Positions 11,153 through 20,459 of a stretch of DNA of 64,000 bases are shown in pieces. Location of the stretch: contig NZ_FNDT01000002.1 in the NCBI RefSeq assembly GCF_900099735.1, forward strand, positions 248,001-312,000, read 5' to 3'. Both the position numbers and the translations under genes were made by a program. The first letter of the stretch is position 1, and each line of letters opens with the position of its first letter. This DNA comes from Arthrobacter subterraneus (GTDB lineage: Bacteria > Actinomycetota > Actinomycetes > Actinomycetales > Micrococcaceae). Under the pieces are notes generated by a model, which had not been told where the DNA came from, made no database searches, and saw only the letters and a program-made list of their open reading frames with translations.

Positions 11153-12280
11153 TCAGAAGTTCCCGAGCCGCTCGCGCAGCCGCGCGAAGACCCCCGACCC
11201 GCTGCTTGCCAGCTGGCCATCCGTGAACTGTTCGCCGCGCAGTTCAGCGAAGCGTCGGAGAAGCTCTTCCTGTGCGCCGTCGAGATTGCGCGGTGTCTCG
11301 ACACTGAGGTGGACCAGGAGGTCCCCCCGCCCGTAACCACGCAGGTGTGTGACTCCGAGGCCCTTCAGGGTGATCACCTCACCGCCCTGCGTACCCGGCC
11401 GGATGGTGAGCTCCTGATCGCCGTCGAAGCTGCTCAGTGTCACCGTGGTACCGAGGGCGGCAGCCGTCATCGGGACGCTGAGCGTCGCGTGCAGATCATC
11501 TCCCTCCCGCAGGAAGGTCGGGTCGCTGTTGACCCGGATCTCCACGTACAGGTCGCCCTGCGGTCCGCCGGCCGTTCCCGCCTCGCCCTGACCGGAGAGC
11601 TGGATGCGCGTGCCTGTGGCCACCCCTGCAGGCACCTTGATGGTGAGGCTGCGGCGGGAACGGATACGGCCGTCACCGTTGCACTCATTGCAGGGATGCG
11701 GGATGACGGTGCCATACCCCTGGCAGGTACCGCAGGCCGCCGTCGTCATGACCTGGCCGAGGATGGAGCGGACGGCCCGCTGGACCTGACCGGATCCGCC
11801 GCAGATGTCGCAGGTCTTCGGCGAGGTTCCGGGTTGGGTGCAGGAACCGTCGCAGGTAGGGCAGACCGCTGCGGAGTCCACCTCGATCTTCTTGTTGGTG
11901 CCGAAGACGGCGTCCTTCAGATCGATGCGGACAGCGATCAGCGCGTCCTGGCCACGCTGGGTCCGCGACGGCGGGCCGCTCGGCCCGCCTCCACCGAAGA
12001 ACGTCTCGAAGATGTCGTGGAAGGCGAATCCGGAACCGGCATAGCCGCCGCCGAAGCCGTTGTCAGTACCGTTCTCATTTCCGGTGGTGTCATAGACACG
12101 TCGTTTCTGCGGGTCCGAAAGCACCTCGTAGGCGCGCGTGACCAGCTTGAACTCTTCCGCGGCGTCCGGCCCGGAATTCACATCCGGGTGGAACTTGCGG
12201 GCGAGCTTCCGGTACGCCTTCTTGATCTCTTCGCCGCTGGCATCGCGTGCAACACCAAGGACCTCGTAGTGATTACTCAC
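11153..12280 (-). CDS. dnaJ: Chaperone protein DnaJ (DnaJ2 type)
   Basis: The Hsp40 co-chaperone that stimulates DnaK ATPase and delivers unfolded clients. It has 375 residues. The J domain at the N-terminus has HPD at 31-33. A Gly/Phe-rich linker follows (about 75-105), then the zinc-binding region with Cys pairs at about 140-143, 157-160, 183-186 and 197-200, then the C-terminal client-binding domains. GTG 12280 is the start. Being downstream of hrcA rather than dnaK marks it as the second actinobacterial DnaJ. Expression is probably controlled by HrcA through the CIRCE element upstream. Confidence 0.97.
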   Translation of the reverse strand: MSNHYEVLGVARDASGEEIKKAYRKLARKFHPDVNSGPDAAEEFKLVTRAYEVLSDPQKRRVYDTTGNENGTDNGFGGGYAGSGFAFHDIFETFFGGGGPSGPPSRTQRGQDALIAVRIDLKDAVFGTNKKIEVDSAAVCPTCDGSCTQPGTSPKTCDICGGSGQVQRAVRSILGQVMTTAACGTCQGYGTVIPHPCNECNGDGRIRSRRSLTIKVPAGVATGTRIQLSGQGEAGTAGGPQGDLYVEIRVNSDPTFLREGDDLHATLSVPMTAAALGTTVTLSSFDGDQELTIRPGTQGGEVITLKGLGVTHLRGYGRGDLLVHLSVETPRNLDGAQEELLRRFAELRGEQFTDGQLASSGSGVFARLRERLGNF

Positions 12281-12346
12281 TCCTGCACATCTCTTCCTGT
12301 AATCTCACCGCGTGAGCGGCTCTGGTTCATGGGCTCCGTCATCCGG

Positions 12347-13363
12347 TCATGATTCATCGAGGATGCGGGAAAGGTAACGGGCCACCGCTCTCACTGCGGC
12401 CATGGTTGTGGGGTAGTCCATTCTGGTAGGTCCGAGGATGCCGACCTTCGCCAGCGCGTCCGGTCCGTACCCGGTGGCAATCACGGAGGCTTCCGCGAGA
12501 CCGCCGTATGGATTCTCACGACCGATCCGGACGGACACTCCAAGCGCATCCTGCTCCATTTCGGAGAGCAGGCGGAGCATCACGACCTGCTCTTCGAGCG
12601 CTTCAAGGACCGGTCCGATAGTGAGGGGGAAATCGAGCGTGGAGCGGGCGAGGTTGGCGGTGCCCGCCATGACGATGCGGTCCTCGCGGTTGGCCCCTGA
12701 CAGCTGCTCGAGGCTGTGGGCGAGCGACTTGCCGAGAGCCTGCCGGGCGGGCGGAAGTTCTGCCGTGCACGCCGCAAGCTCCTGGGGCACTGACGGCAGA
12801 CGCACGCCCGACACCTTCCCCAGGAAGCGATGGCGAAGGTCGGCGAGCTCATCCTCCTGGGTCCCGGCAGGTACGGAAGCCACCCGCTGCTGTACTGCGC
12901 CATTCGTGGAGATCAGCACCACCAGGACACGGCCGGGTGCAAGCAGTACAAACTCGATATGCCGCACTGAGGCGGCACCAAGGTGGGGATACTGCACCAC
13001 GGCCACCTGATTGGTCAGCTGGGCGAGGAGCCGGACGGTGCGGTCCAGAACGTCGTCGAGGTCATCGGCGCTTTCCAGCAGTGCGCGGATGGCGCGCTTC
13101 TCCGGGGCCGAGAGGGGCTTGACCTCGGCGATGCGGTCAACGAACAGCCGGTAACCCTTGTCGGTGGGAATGCGCCCGGAGCTGGTGTGCGGAGCCGTGA
13201 TGAGGCCCTCTTCCTCAAGCAGCGCCATGTCATTGCGGATGGTCGCCGAGGACACACCGAGCCGGTGGCGTTCAACAAGGGCCTTTGAGCCGACCGGCTC
13301 GCGGGAATGCACGTAGTCCTCAACGATGGCTCGCAGCACCTCAAGCCGTCTGGGCTCGCTCAT
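12347..13363 (-). CDS. hrcA: Heat-inducible transcription repressor HrcA
   Basis: HrcA represses class I heat-shock genes by binding CIRCE operators; its folding depends on GroEL. The 338-residue protein has an N-terminal winged helix (about 1-75, including [22 protein letters not shown]) followed by the GAF-like and inserted dimerization domains. ATG 13363 is preceded by a strong GGAGGTGAACC ribosome-binding site. It leads the hrcA-dnaJ-rsmE operon and carries a CIRCE operator in its own promoter, so it is probably autoregulated. Confidence 0.97.
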   Translation of the reverse strand: MSEPRRLEVLRAIVEDYVHSREPVGSKALVERHRLGVSSATIRNDMALLEEEGLITAPHTSSGRIPTDKGYRLFVDRIAEVKPLSAPEKRAIRALLESADDLDDVLDRTVRLLAQLTNQVAVVQYPHLGAASVRHIEFVLLAPGRVLVVLISTNGAVQQRVASVPAGTQEDELADLRHRFLGKVSGVRLPSVPQELAACTAELPPARQALGKSLAHSLEQLSGANREDRIVMAGTANLARSTLDFPLTIGPVLEALEEQVVMLRLLSEMEQDALGVSVRIGRENPYGGLAEASVIATGYGPDALAKVGILGPTRMDYPTTMAAVRAVARYLSRILDES

Positions 13364-13398
13364 GGTTCACCTCCGATGTACTTCAACGCCGCTCTACG

Positions 13399-13427
13399 AG
13401 TTAGCACTCAACACGCCTAAGTGCCAA
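13399..13427 (-). promoter_or_regulatory. CIRCE operator overlapping the hrcA promoter
   Basis: TTAGCACTC (13401-13409), a nine-base spacer, then AAGTGCCAA (13419-13427) match the CIRCE consensus TTAGCACTC-N9-GAGTGCTAA in 16 of 18 arm positions. Read on the minus strand, TTGGCA forms a -35 box (13422-13427) and CTAACT, 17 bases on, a -10 (13399-13404), so both promoter boxes sit in the operator arms. HrcA binding would block RNA polymerase. This is the classical arrangement. Confidence 0.9.
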
Positions 13428-13507
13428 GTCTAATACGTTCGACCTGATTGTTAGCATTGGCTCTGCCTGTTCCGAAGGCAGGAATCTGCGGAAGCGAGCC
13501 AACTCAC

Positions 13508-14359
13508 ATGTCGTATCACCAGTGGGGCGCCCAGAACATCTCACAGCCCCGCCGCTCCGTCCTGGAGAAAATCGAGGCGCGCCCCGGCGTCGTGCTCGAG
13601 GATGTCCAGAGCGGATTTGTCGGTGAGATCCTCCGGACCGAGAAGTCCGGCGGGATGCACATCATGATCCTCGAGGACCGGCGGGGCAAACAACGGACCT
13701 TCCCGCTTGGATTCGGGTTCCACTTCGAGGGGTCTCCCGTGGAGATGGTGCCCGCGCTGGCGCAGCCGGCAGCCCCCGCGCGGACGGCGTCCGGTTCCGT
13801 TCGCGTTGAGGGGCACCGGGCTCGTGCGGCGCGTGCCAGCAGGATCTGGGTCGAGGGCCGCCATGACGCCGAACTGGTGGAGAAGGTGTGGGGAGACGAC
13901 CTCCGGGTGGAGGGCATCGTCGTCGAGCCGCTGCATGGCGTTGACGACCTGGCCTCCGCTGTCAGGGACTTCGGGCCCTCCCCCGGGCGCCGTCTTGGCA
14001 TCCTCGTGGACCATCTGCTGCCCGGCACCAAGGAAGCCCGGATCGCCGCCGAGGCCACGGCCGTTCCCGGTGCGGCAGGGAACGTGCTCATTGTCGGGCA
14101 TCCCTACGTGGATGTGTGGCAGGCGGTGAAGCCGCGCGCCCTGGGTCTCCAGGAGTGGCCTGTTATCCCCCGCAGCGAGGACTGGAAAACCGGGATCCTC
14201 AGCCGGTTGGGCTGGCCGCACGGCAGCCAGGCGGATACCGCCAATGGCTGGAAGCGCATCCTCGGCGGGGTCAACAGCTACGCCGACCTTGAGCCGTCCC
14301 TGTTGGCGCGGGTGGAGGAAGTGATCGATTTCCTGACCGTTCAGGCATCCGAAGCGTAA
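13508..14359 (+). CDS. DUF3097 family protein, possibly TOPRIM-like
   Basis: A 283-residue cytoplasmic protein conserved in Actinobacteria, with no established function. The first 80 residues look like a small beta-rich domain. Residues 112-200 contain SRIWVEGRHDAELVEKVWG, followed by LGILVDHLLPGTKE. A conserved Glu (E116) in a hydrophobic strand and an Asp (D168) in a later strand, with the PG turn after it, resemble the TOPRIM fold of nucleases and primases. That is my inference. ATG 13508 matches the family start MSYHQWG; the only purine-rich stretch (GGAAG) is about 14 bases upstream. It is divergent from hrcA. Confidence 0.85.
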   Translation: MSYHQWGAQNISQPRRSVLEKIEARPGVVLEDVQSGFVGEILRTEKSGGMHIMILEDRRGKQRTFPLGFGFHFEGSPVEMVPALAQPAAPARTASGSVRVEGHRARAARASRIWVEGRHDAELVEKVWGDDLRVEGIVVEPLHGVDDLASAVRDFGPSPGRRLGILVDHLLPGTKEARIAAEATAVPGAAGNVLIVGHPYVDVWQAVKPRALGLQEWPVIPRSEDWKTGILSRLGWPHGSQADTANGWKRILGGVNSYADLEPSLLARVEEVIDFLTVQASEA

Positions 14360-14371
14360 TCTGCGCGGCCC

Positions 14372-14399
14372 GACCGGCGGAATGCTACTCCGCACGGTC
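14372..14399 (+). terminator. Hairpin after the DUF3097 gene
   Basis: GACCGGCGGA pairs with TCCGC-A-CGGTC: ten base pairs with a one-base bulge and a seven-base loop (ATGCTAC), beginning 12 bases after the stop codon. There is no U-tract. It is a likely terminator of the actinobacterial type. Confidence 0.5.
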
Positions 14400-14473
14400 C
14401 GTCAACCAAGTACCCTTAGGAAGTAAACCCTGCGCAGAGCGCGGTGAAGTCCCACAGTCGACAGGAATGTTCG

Positions 14474-14902
14474 TTGTCTAACAGTGCAGACCGGAACGGT
14501 GATGCGAAGTCACGTCCGGCACCCCGGGAGGAAGTCCCTCTTCAGGGTGCCAGCTCCAGTGCTCCACCGCTGACGCCGTCCGAGGACCGCCAGTGGGCGA
14601 CGCTCGCGCACTTTCTCGGAATCCTCGGGTTTGTGCCCTCGCTGGTCATCTTCCTGATCTTCCGTGACCGGGGCCCTTTCACCGAACAGGAAGCAAAGGA
14701 AGCATTCAACTTCACCTTCCCGCCGAGCCTCGCTGCGGGCGTGTGCCTGCTGCTGTCCCTGATACCCGGAATCGGCGGGATCTTCGCAGTGCTGAACGCG
14801 CTCATCTGGGTCACCCTGGCAGGCTTCGCCGTTGCGGCGGGAATCCAGGTCAACCGCGGCAGGCCGTACCGGTACCCGTACAACCTGCGGCTGTTCCACT
14901 AA
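14474..14902 (+). CDS. Small DUF4870-like membrane protein
   Basis: A predicted integral membrane protein of about 142 residues and unknown function. A hydrophilic Pro/Ser-rich N-terminus is followed by an amphipathic stretch (RQWATLAHFLGILGFVPSLVIFLIF), the motif FTEQEAKEAFNF, and two further hydrophobic segments (SLAAGVCLLLSLIPGIGGIF and LNALIWVTLAGFAVAAGIQV). This layout matches DUF4870 proteins, related to Tic20. TTG 14474 has AGGA seven bases upstream; GTG 14444, ten codons earlier, is the alternative. It is convergent with hemW. Confidence 0.75.
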   Translation: MSNSADRNGDAKSRPAPREEVPLQGASSSAPPLTPSEDRQWATLAHFLGILGFVPSLVIFLIFRDRGPFTEQEAKEAFNFTFPPSLAAGVCLLLSLIPGIGGIFAVLNALIWVTLAGFAVAAGIQVNRGRPYRYPYNLRLFH

Positions 14903-14932
14903 ACGGTCAATCAACCGGTCAATCCGGCAGCG

Positions 14933-16162
14933 TCAGTCCGGCAGCAGGCGGCGCACCACGGCGTCAGCCAACAGCCGTCCGCGGTTACTCAGGCGCACCA
15001 CGCCGCGGAATGCTTCCCGGGGCTCGATCAGACCGTCGGCAATGAGCCCGGCCACGGCATTACGACCCGCCGGATTCAGGTCCGCCGTCGGATAGCCCTC
15101 CGCCAGCCGCGTGCGCAGGAGTACGTCCTCAACGTAACGGGCGCCGTCATCCAGGGTCTCCCTTCCCGCAGCCGGAGACTCGCCGGCCTCAAGCCGCTGC
15201 GCATAGGCGGTGGGATGCTTGACGTTCCACCATCGCGTCCCACCCACATGGGAGTGCGCACCGGGGCCGGCCCCCCACCAGTCGTGACCCTTCCAGTACG
15301 CGAGGTTGTGGCGGCACCGGTCCTCATCGGTGCGCGCCCAGTTGCTCACCTCGTACCAGGACATGCCCGCGGCCTGCAGCGCGCATTCGGCGAGTTCATA
15401 TTTGTCGGCGTGATCATCGTCGTCGACCGCAGGAACCTGGCCGCGCCGGATCCTGCGTGCCAGGGCCGTGCCCTCCTCGATAATGAGTGCATACGCGGAC
15501 AGGTGATCGGGTTCCAGGCTGAGTGCCGCGTCGAGGGATGCGCTCCAGTCCTGAAGCTTTTCCCCCGGAGTTCCATAGATCAGGTCGAGGCTCACCTTGA
15601 GGCCTGCCTCCCGCGCCCATTGAACAGCCAACGGCACCCGCTCCGGGGAATGGGTCCGGTCGAGCACCGCCAGGACATGGGGCACCGCGGACTGCATGCC
15701 GAAGGACACCCTGGTGAAACCGGCCGCAGCCAGCTCCTCAAGCGAGGCCGGCGTCACCGAGTCGGGATTTGCTTCCGTAGTCACCTCGGCCCCGGGTCGC
15801 AGCCCCCAGAGGGTCCTCGCCGTCGTGAGGACACGGGCAAGGTCCCCCGAGGGCAGGAGGGTAGGCGTGCCGCCGCCGAAGAACACGGTGTCAAGGGGGC
15901 GGCCGGTCACACCGGACCGGTCCAGTGCGCCTGCCGCAAACTCCAGCTCACGCTGCACCGTGGGCGCGTAATTGGCCTGCGATGCTCCCCCGCCGAGCTC
16001 GGCCGCGGTATAGGTGTTGAAATCACAGTAGCCGCAGCGGACGGCGCAGAACGGTATGTGGACGTACAGTCCGAAGTCCCGGTTGCTGCTGCCCGCGGCA
16101 GCCGAAGAGGGCAGCACACCGTCCGACGGCGCGGGGTCGCCGAGGGGAAGCGCGCTAGGCAT
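14933..16162 (-). CDS. hemW: Radical SAM family heme chaperone HemW
   Basis: A radical-SAM enzyme that binds heme and is thought to deliver it to respiratory proteins. Such proteins are often misannotated as coproporphyrinogen III dehydrogenase (HemN). It has 409 residues. The 4Fe-4S motif is C39-x3-C43-x2-C46 in HIPFCAVRCGYCDF, and GGGTPTLL and SFGMQS are further SAM-domain motifs. The C-terminal HemN_C domain is present. It lies 27 bases downstream of lepA, a widely conserved pairing. Confidence 0.94.
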   Translation of the reverse strand: MPSALPLGDPAPSDGVLPSSAAAGSSNRDFGLYVHIPFCAVRCGYCDFNTYTAAELGGGASQANYAPTVQRELEFAAGALDRSGVTGRPLDTVFFGGGTPTLLPSGDLARVLTTARTLWGLRPGAEVTTEANPDSVTPASLEELAAAGFTRVSFGMQSAVPHVLAVLDRTHSPERVPLAVQWAREAGLKVSLDLIYGTPGEKLQDWSASLDAALSLEPDHLSAYALIIEEGTALARRIRRGQVPAVDDDDHADKYELAECALQAAGMSWYEVSNWARTDEDRCRHNLAYWKGHDWWGAGPGAHSHVGGTRWWNVKHPTAYAQRLEAGESPAAGRETLDDGARYVEDVLLRTRLAEGYPTADLNPAGRNAVAGLIADGLIEPREAFRGVVRLSNRGRLLADAVVRRLLPD

Positions 16163-16189
16163 ACCTGCCCCCGGACTGGAGTACTTCCG

Positions 16190-18043
16190 TCACTTCCTGG
16201 CTTTGTCCTTGGACTCGTCCGACGACAGGGCGGCAATGAAGGCTTCCTGGGGAACTTCCACCCGCCCCACCATCTTCATGCGCTTCTTGCCCTCTTTCTG
16301 CTTTTCGAGCAGCTTGCGCTTACGGGTGATGTCACCGCCATAGCATTTGGCGAGCACGTCCTTGCGGATCGCCCGGATGTTCTCCCTCGCGATGATGCGG
16401 GCGCCGATGGCTGCCTGGATGGGCACCTCGAACTGCTGCCGTGGGATCAGTTCGCGCAGCTTCCCGGTCATCATCACACCGTAGGCGTAGGCCTTGTCGC
16501 GGTGCGTGATGGCGGAGAAGGCGTCCACCTGCTCTCCCTGGAGCATGATGTCCACCTTCACCAGATCGGCAACCTGGTCCCCGTCGGCTTTCCAGTCGAG
16601 TGAGGCGTACCCGCGTGTCCTGGATTTGAGCATGTCGAAGAAGTCGAAGACAATCTCGGCGAGCGGCAGCCGGTACCGGATTTCCACCCGATCTTCGGAG
16701 AGGTAGTCCATGCCGCCCATGACGCCGCGCCGGCCCTGGCACAGCTCCATGATGGTGCCGACAAATTCGTTGGGAGCAAGAATGGTGGCGGAAACCATGG
16801 GTTCGCGAACCTCGGCGATCTTGCCGGCCGGGTACTCGCTGGGATTGGTGACATGAACCACGCTCTTGTCCTCAAGCGTCACCTCGTACTCGACGTTGGG
16901 GGCGGTGGAGATGAGGCTCAGGTTGTATTCACGTTCGAGACGCTCGCGGGTGATCTCCAGGTGGAGCAGGCCGAGGAAGCCCACACGGAAACCGAATCCC
17001 AGTGCTGCGGAGGTCTCCGGCTCATACACGAGTGCGGCGTCGTTCAGCATGAGCTTTTCCAGCGCATCCCGCAGCACCGGGTAGTCCGCTCCGTCAAGCG
17101 GGTACAACCCGGAAAACACCATCGGCTTGGGATCCGCGTAACCGCTCAGCGAGGACGACGCCGGCTTTGCCAGGTTGGTGACTGTGTCTCCTACCTTGGA
17201 CTGGCGCACGTCCTTCACTCCGGTGATGAGGTAGCCGACCTCCCCCACACCGAGGCCCTTGGAAGGAGTGGGCTCCGGGGAGCTGACGCCGATCTCAAGC
17301 AGTTCGTGGCTTGCCCTTGTGGACATCATCTGGATGCGTTCACGCGGGCTCAGATGCCCGTCCACGACGCGGACATAGGTGACAACACCGCGGTAGGTGT
17401 CATACACGGAGTCGAAGATCATGGCCCGGGCGGGCGCGCTCGCGTCTCCGACCGGCGCGGGGAGGTCGCTCACGATCTTGTCCAGCAGCGCCTCCACGCC
17501 GACGCCGGTTTTGCCGGAAACCAGCAGCACGTCCTCCGGCTTGCCGCCGATGAGGTTTGCGAGCTCCGCGGCGTATTTTTCCGGCTGCGCTGCCGGCAGG
17601 TCGATCTTGTTGAGCACCGGGATGATCGTGAGATCGTTTTCCATCGCGAGGTACAGGTTGGCGAGTGTCTGCGCCTCGATGCCCTGCGCCGCGTCCACCA
17701 GGAGGATTGCTCCCTCGCAGGCGGCAAGGGACCGCGAAACCTCGTAGGTGAAGTCGACGTGGCCGGGAGTATCGATCATGTTCAGGGCGTAGCTGACGCC
17801 GTCGAGTTCCCACGGCAGCCGGACCGCCTGGGACTTGATGGTGATGCCGCGCTCGCGCTCGATATCCATGCGGTCCAGGTACTGTGCTTTCATATCCCGC
17901 TGCTCCACCACTCCGGTGAGCTGGAGCATCCGGTCGGCCAGCGTGGATTTGCCGTGGTCGATGTGGGCGATAATGCAGAAGTTCCTGATAATCGCCGGAT
18001 CCGTGGCAGCGGGCACCGGAGCGGTGCGGGCCATGGGTGACAC
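16190..18043 (-). CDS. lepA: Translation elongation factor 4 (LepA)
   Basis: A ribosome-bound GTPase that back-translocates or remodels stalled and initiating ribosomes. It has 617 residues. The G domain has AHIDHGKST (26-34), [16 protein letters not shown] and NKIDLP. Domain 2 follows, then EF-G-like domains III and V, then the LepA-specific C-terminal domain ([23 protein letters not shown] and [19 protein letters not shown]). GTG 18043 has AAGAGG seven bases upstream. It is divergent from the PemK-like gene. Confidence 0.98.
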   Translation of the reverse strand: MSPMARTAPVPAATDPAIIRNFCIIAHIDHGKSTLADRMLQLTGVVEQRDMKAQYLDRMDIERERGITIKSQAVRLPWELDGVSYALNMIDTPGHVDFTYEVSRSLAACEGAILLVDAAQGIEAQTLANLYLAMENDLTIIPVLNKIDLPAAQPEKYAAELANLIGGKPEDVLLVSGKTGVGVEALLDKIVSDLPAPVGDASAPARAMIFDSVYDTYRGVVTYVRVVDGHLSPRERIQMMSTRASHELLEIGVSSPEPTPSKGLGVGEVGYLITGVKDVRQSKVGDTVTNLAKPASSSLSGYADPKPMVFSGLYPLDGADYPVLRDALEKLMLNDAALVYEPETSAALGFGFRVGFLGLLHLEITRERLEREYNLSLISTAPNVEYEVTLEDKSVVHVTNPSEYPAGKIAEVREPMVSATILAPNEFVGTIMELCQGRRGVMGGMDYLSEDRVEIRYRLPLAEIVFDFFDMLKSRTRGYASLDWKADGDQVADLVKVDIMLQGEQVDAFSAITHRDKAYAYGVMMTGKLRELIPRQQFEVPIQAAIGARIIARENIRAIRKDVLAKCYGGDITRKRKLLEKQKEGKKRMKMVGRVEVPQEAFIAALSSDESKDKARK

Positions 18044-18174
18044 TGACGTACCTCTTACTTTGTGGGACGGTTTGGGTTATCCACGGAGGGATCGACGACG
18101 CCGGGGCCGCGGACCGCGCGGAAGTGCAGGCTCCATTGTCCCATGGGGACGTGTCGAGCCCGCAATCTGGCGGG

Positions 18175-18186
18175 TACGCTGGCCGC
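18175..18186 (+). promoter_or_regulatory. -10 element of a probable leaderless promoter
   Basis: TACGCT (18175-18180) is followed by exactly six bases and then the ATG of the PemK-like gene. There is no Shine-Dalgarno sequence. This places the transcription start at or next to the ATG. No good -35 box is visible. Confidence 0.45.
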
Positions 18187-18732
18187 ATGGCATCTTTGGG
18201 ACAGTCGCTGCTTCGCCTGGCCGGGGCTGCATTGAAGTCCGTTGCGTCGCGTCAGGCACGCTCCCGCACCGATACCCCCGACGGCGGACGCACCGCGGGG
18301 CGGACGCCGACCCGGAAGCGGACACTGCGCCGTCGCGCCGCAGAGCCCGCGCCGCGACGCCCATCCGCAGTCAGTTACGATCCCCGGCCCGGAGACACCG
18401 CCGACCCGGGCGAGATCGTCTGGACCTGGGTCCCCTACGAGGACGACCCGCGCCAGGGGAAGGACCGTCCGGTACTGGTCATCGGCAGGGACGGAGCGGA
18501 ACTGCTTGGCCTGATGCTCACGTCACGGGACCGGAACAACGCCCGCAACCGCCATGAAGGCTACGTGGATATCGGCAGCGGACCGTGGGACAGCCGCGGC
18601 AGGCCGAGTGAGGTGTACCTGGAGCGGGTGCTTCGGATCGATGAGCAGGATGTGCGGCGCATCGGGGCCACCCTGGAACGGCCGCTTTTCGACCGGGTCC
18701 TGTCCCGCCTGGATCGGTCCCCCGGGCGGTGA
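18187..18732 (+). CDS. PemK/MazF-like toxin-fold protein without an adjacent antitoxin
   Basis: The last 110 residues resemble PemK/MazF endoribonucleases: GEIVWTWVPYEDDPRQGKDRPVLVIGR corresponds to the PGDIV...RPxLV strand pair, followed by LTSRD and a closing SEVYLERVLRI strand. The first 60 residues are a basic, low-complexity extension rich in Arg, Thr and Pro, absent from classical MazF. No small antitoxin ORF lies on either side; lepA is divergent and rpsT follows. The frame opens further upstream at 18037, but ATG 18187 is favoured by the -10 hexamer six bases before it. RNase activity is unproven. Confidence 0.75.
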   Translation: MASLGQSLLRLAGAALKSVASRQARSRTDTPDGGRTAGRTPTRKRTLRRRAAEPAPRRPSAVSYDPRPGDTADPGEIVWTWVPYEDDPRQGKDRPVLVIGRDGAELLGLMLTSRDRNNARNRHEGYVDIGSGPWDSRGRPSEVYLERVLRIDEQDVRRIGATLERPLFDRVLSRLDRSPGR

Positions 18733-18935
18733 CCGGCAGCCGCACAGACACGCCCGATCGTCCGGAGGCGCCGTGCGCGCGGACGGTCCGTGAGTTCTGG
18801 TAACCTGTATAGCTGTGTGTCCGCGCAGGTCGACGGGCACTTCGGCTCGGTCGCCACGGTATCCCCACGCCGCTCAGTCACTGGCCGCACCGAAATCCCT
18901 CACGACCAGTCCGCAATACAAAGAGAGTCTTATAC

Positions 18936-19199
18936 GTGGCAAATATCAAGTCCCAGAAAAAGCGCATTCTCACCAATGAGAAGGCACGTCAGCGCAACAA
19001 CTCGATCAAGTCCGAGTTGAAGACCGCTATCCGTGCGGTAACCAACGCGGTGGAGTCCACCGACAAGGCCGCTGCTGAGGCTGCGCTTTCCGTCGCCAGC
19101 CGCAAGCTGGACAAGGCAGTCAGCAAGGGTGTGCTGCACAAGAACAACGCAGCGAACCGCAAGTCGGGAATCGCACGGCGGGTCAACAACCTCGCCTGA
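18936..19199 (+). CDS. rpsT: 30S ribosomal protein S20
   Basis: An 87-residue primary 16S rRNA-binding protein. It begins [21 protein letters not shown] and is Lys/Arg/Ala-rich throughout with three predicted helices, as expected for S20. The start is GTG 18936 with AAGAGAG eight bases upstream. The 203 bases before it hold no gene; TAACCT and TATAGC near 18801-18813 could be -10 boxes, without a clear -35. It is followed by a strong terminator and is convergent with holA. Confidence 0.98.
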   Translation: MANIKSQKKRILTNEKARQRNNSIKSELKTAIRAVTNAVESTDKAAAEAALSVASRKLDKAVSKGVLHKNNAANRKSGIARRVNNLA

Positions 19200-19227
19200 T
19201 CGCTTTACTTTCGCGGCGTGCAGCTGC

Positions 19228-19251
19228 GTGGCCGGCCCCCGGGCCGGCCAC
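19228..19251 (+). terminator. Terminator hairpin of rpsT
   Basis: GTGGCCGGCCC and GGGCCGGCCAC are exact reverse complements separated by two Cs (the working loop is slightly larger), beginning 29 bases after the rpsT stop codon. The downstream TGCTGTTT is mildly T-rich. It lies between convergent rpsT and holA and may act in both directions. Confidence 0.8.
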
Positions 19252-19255
19252 TGCT

Positions 19256-19294
19256 GTTTAAGGGAGATCGTTTAAGGGCGTGATCGTTTAGGGG
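19256..19294. repeat. Three short imperfect direct repeats
   Basis: GTTTAAGGG (19256-19264), GTTTAAGGG (19270-19278) and GTTTAGGGG (19286-19294), the last two preceded by GATC, are spaced 14 and 16 bases apart. They lie in the rpsT-holA gap just after the terminator. No function is evident. Confidence 0.55.
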
Positions 19295-19378
19295 TGGTGC
19301 TGTCAGGCGCCGGGCGCGGACCTGCAGAAGTGGGCGTACCGCCCTGTCAGTGCGCGGCAGTTGGTAGCCCTCAAAGGG

Positions 19379-20389
19379 TCAGCGTGAGCCGGCTGTTCCG
19401 GATCCGCCCAGGGCAATGGCGGTCACCGCGCGTTCAACGGCATAGACGGGATCCCGCGATTCACCCTTGACCTGTGCATCGGCTTCCGCCAGAACCTGAA
19501 TGCAGTGGTTGAGCCCCTCCGGCGACCATCGCCCGGCCTCACGGCGCGCCTGGTCCACCTGCCAGGGCGCCATCCCCAGATCCCGGGCAAGCTGGGCCGA
19601 ACTGCCCCTGAGGCCATATACCTTGGCTACCGCGCGCAGCTTCATTGCCAGTGCAGCGATCAGCGGTACCGGATCAGCTCCCGTGGACAGCGCGTGGCGA
19701 AGCATTGCCAGTGCCTGTCCGCCCCGGCCGGCCAGTGCCGCGTCGGCCACCTTGAAGCCTGTGACTTCAATCCTGCCGCCGTAGTACTTCTCCACCAGCT
19801 CGGCGGAGATTACGCCGTCGGCATCGGATCGAAGCTGGTGGCAGGCAGCCGCAAGTTCCGACAGATTTGAGCCCACCGCGGCCACCAGTGAGCGCACAGC
19901 ATCAGGTTCGATCCGCCGTCGGGCAGTGCGGAACTCCGCTGTCACAAAATCGACCTTCTCAGAGTCCTTCTTCAGCGGTTGGCACTCAACAAGCACGGCC
20001 CTGCCGGACTTGAGGGCATCGAGCAGCTTCTTGCCCCGGCTACCGCCGGCATGGTGCATGACCAGCACCACGTCGGGAGCGGGATCGGCGATATACCGCA
20101 GCGCGTCCTGCAGGAAGGCGTCATTCATCTGCGAGAGTCCGCGGACTTCGATGATCTGCGTACCGCCGAACAGCGATGGGCTGCCCATCATGATCAGTGA
20201 GCCGGCCTCATACTGGGCGGCATCCAGCCGGACGGTCTCGGCGTCAGGCTCCGCCTCCCGCATGCGCCGGCGGACAGATTCGAAGCCCTGCGCAGCGAGG
20301 TACTCCTCGGGACCCGACAGCAGGATGACCGGTGCCGGGGCAACCTCCCGCCAGCTAGCAGTAACCGCAGCTGCAGGGGTTGGGGACAC
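19379..20389 (-). CDS. holA: DNA polymerase III subunit delta
   Basis: The clamp-loader subunit that opens the beta sliding clamp. It has 336 residues. The N-terminal AAA+-like region starts PVILLSGPEEYLAAQGFESVRRRM and lacks a functional P-loop, as expected for delta. LFGGTQIIEVRGL and the C-terminal domain (GRGGQALAMLRHAL...PLIAALAMKLR) fit the family. The start is GTG 20389 with AGGAG eight bases upstream. It sits 70 bases downstream of comEC, the usual comEA-comEC-holA order. Confidence 0.95.
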   Translation of the reverse strand: MSPTPAAAVTASWREVAPAPVILLSGPEEYLAAQGFESVRRRMREAEPDAETVRLDAAQYEAGSLIMMGSPSLFGGTQIIEVRGLSQMNDAFLQDALRYIADPAPDVVLVMHHAGGSRGKKLLDALKSGRAVLVECQPLKKDSEKVDFVTAEFRTARRRIEPDAVRSLVAAVGSNLSELAAACHQLRSDADGVISAELVEKYYGGRIEVTGFKVADAALAGRGGQALAMLRHALSTGADPVPLIAALAMKLRAVAKVYGLRGSSAQLARDLGMAPWQVDQARREAGRWSPEGLNHCIQVLAEADAQVKGESRDPVYAVERAVTAIALGGSGTAGSR

Positions 20390-20459
20390 GGGCGTCGCTC
20401 CTGAATCGAAAAGGGATTGGCTGGATCAACTTTGCCACGGGTGCCGGACGCATCCAAGC

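Noticed and set aside
10988-12352. 454-codon plus-strand frame opposite rsmE and dnaJ
   Set aside because: It crosses two real minus-strand genes and their junction; a shadow frame.
14903-14950. Short repeats CGGTCAAT and CCGGCAGC between DUF4870-like gene and hemW
   Set aside because: Two copies each of eight-base words in a short GC-rich gap can easily occur by chance; no array or pairing emerges.
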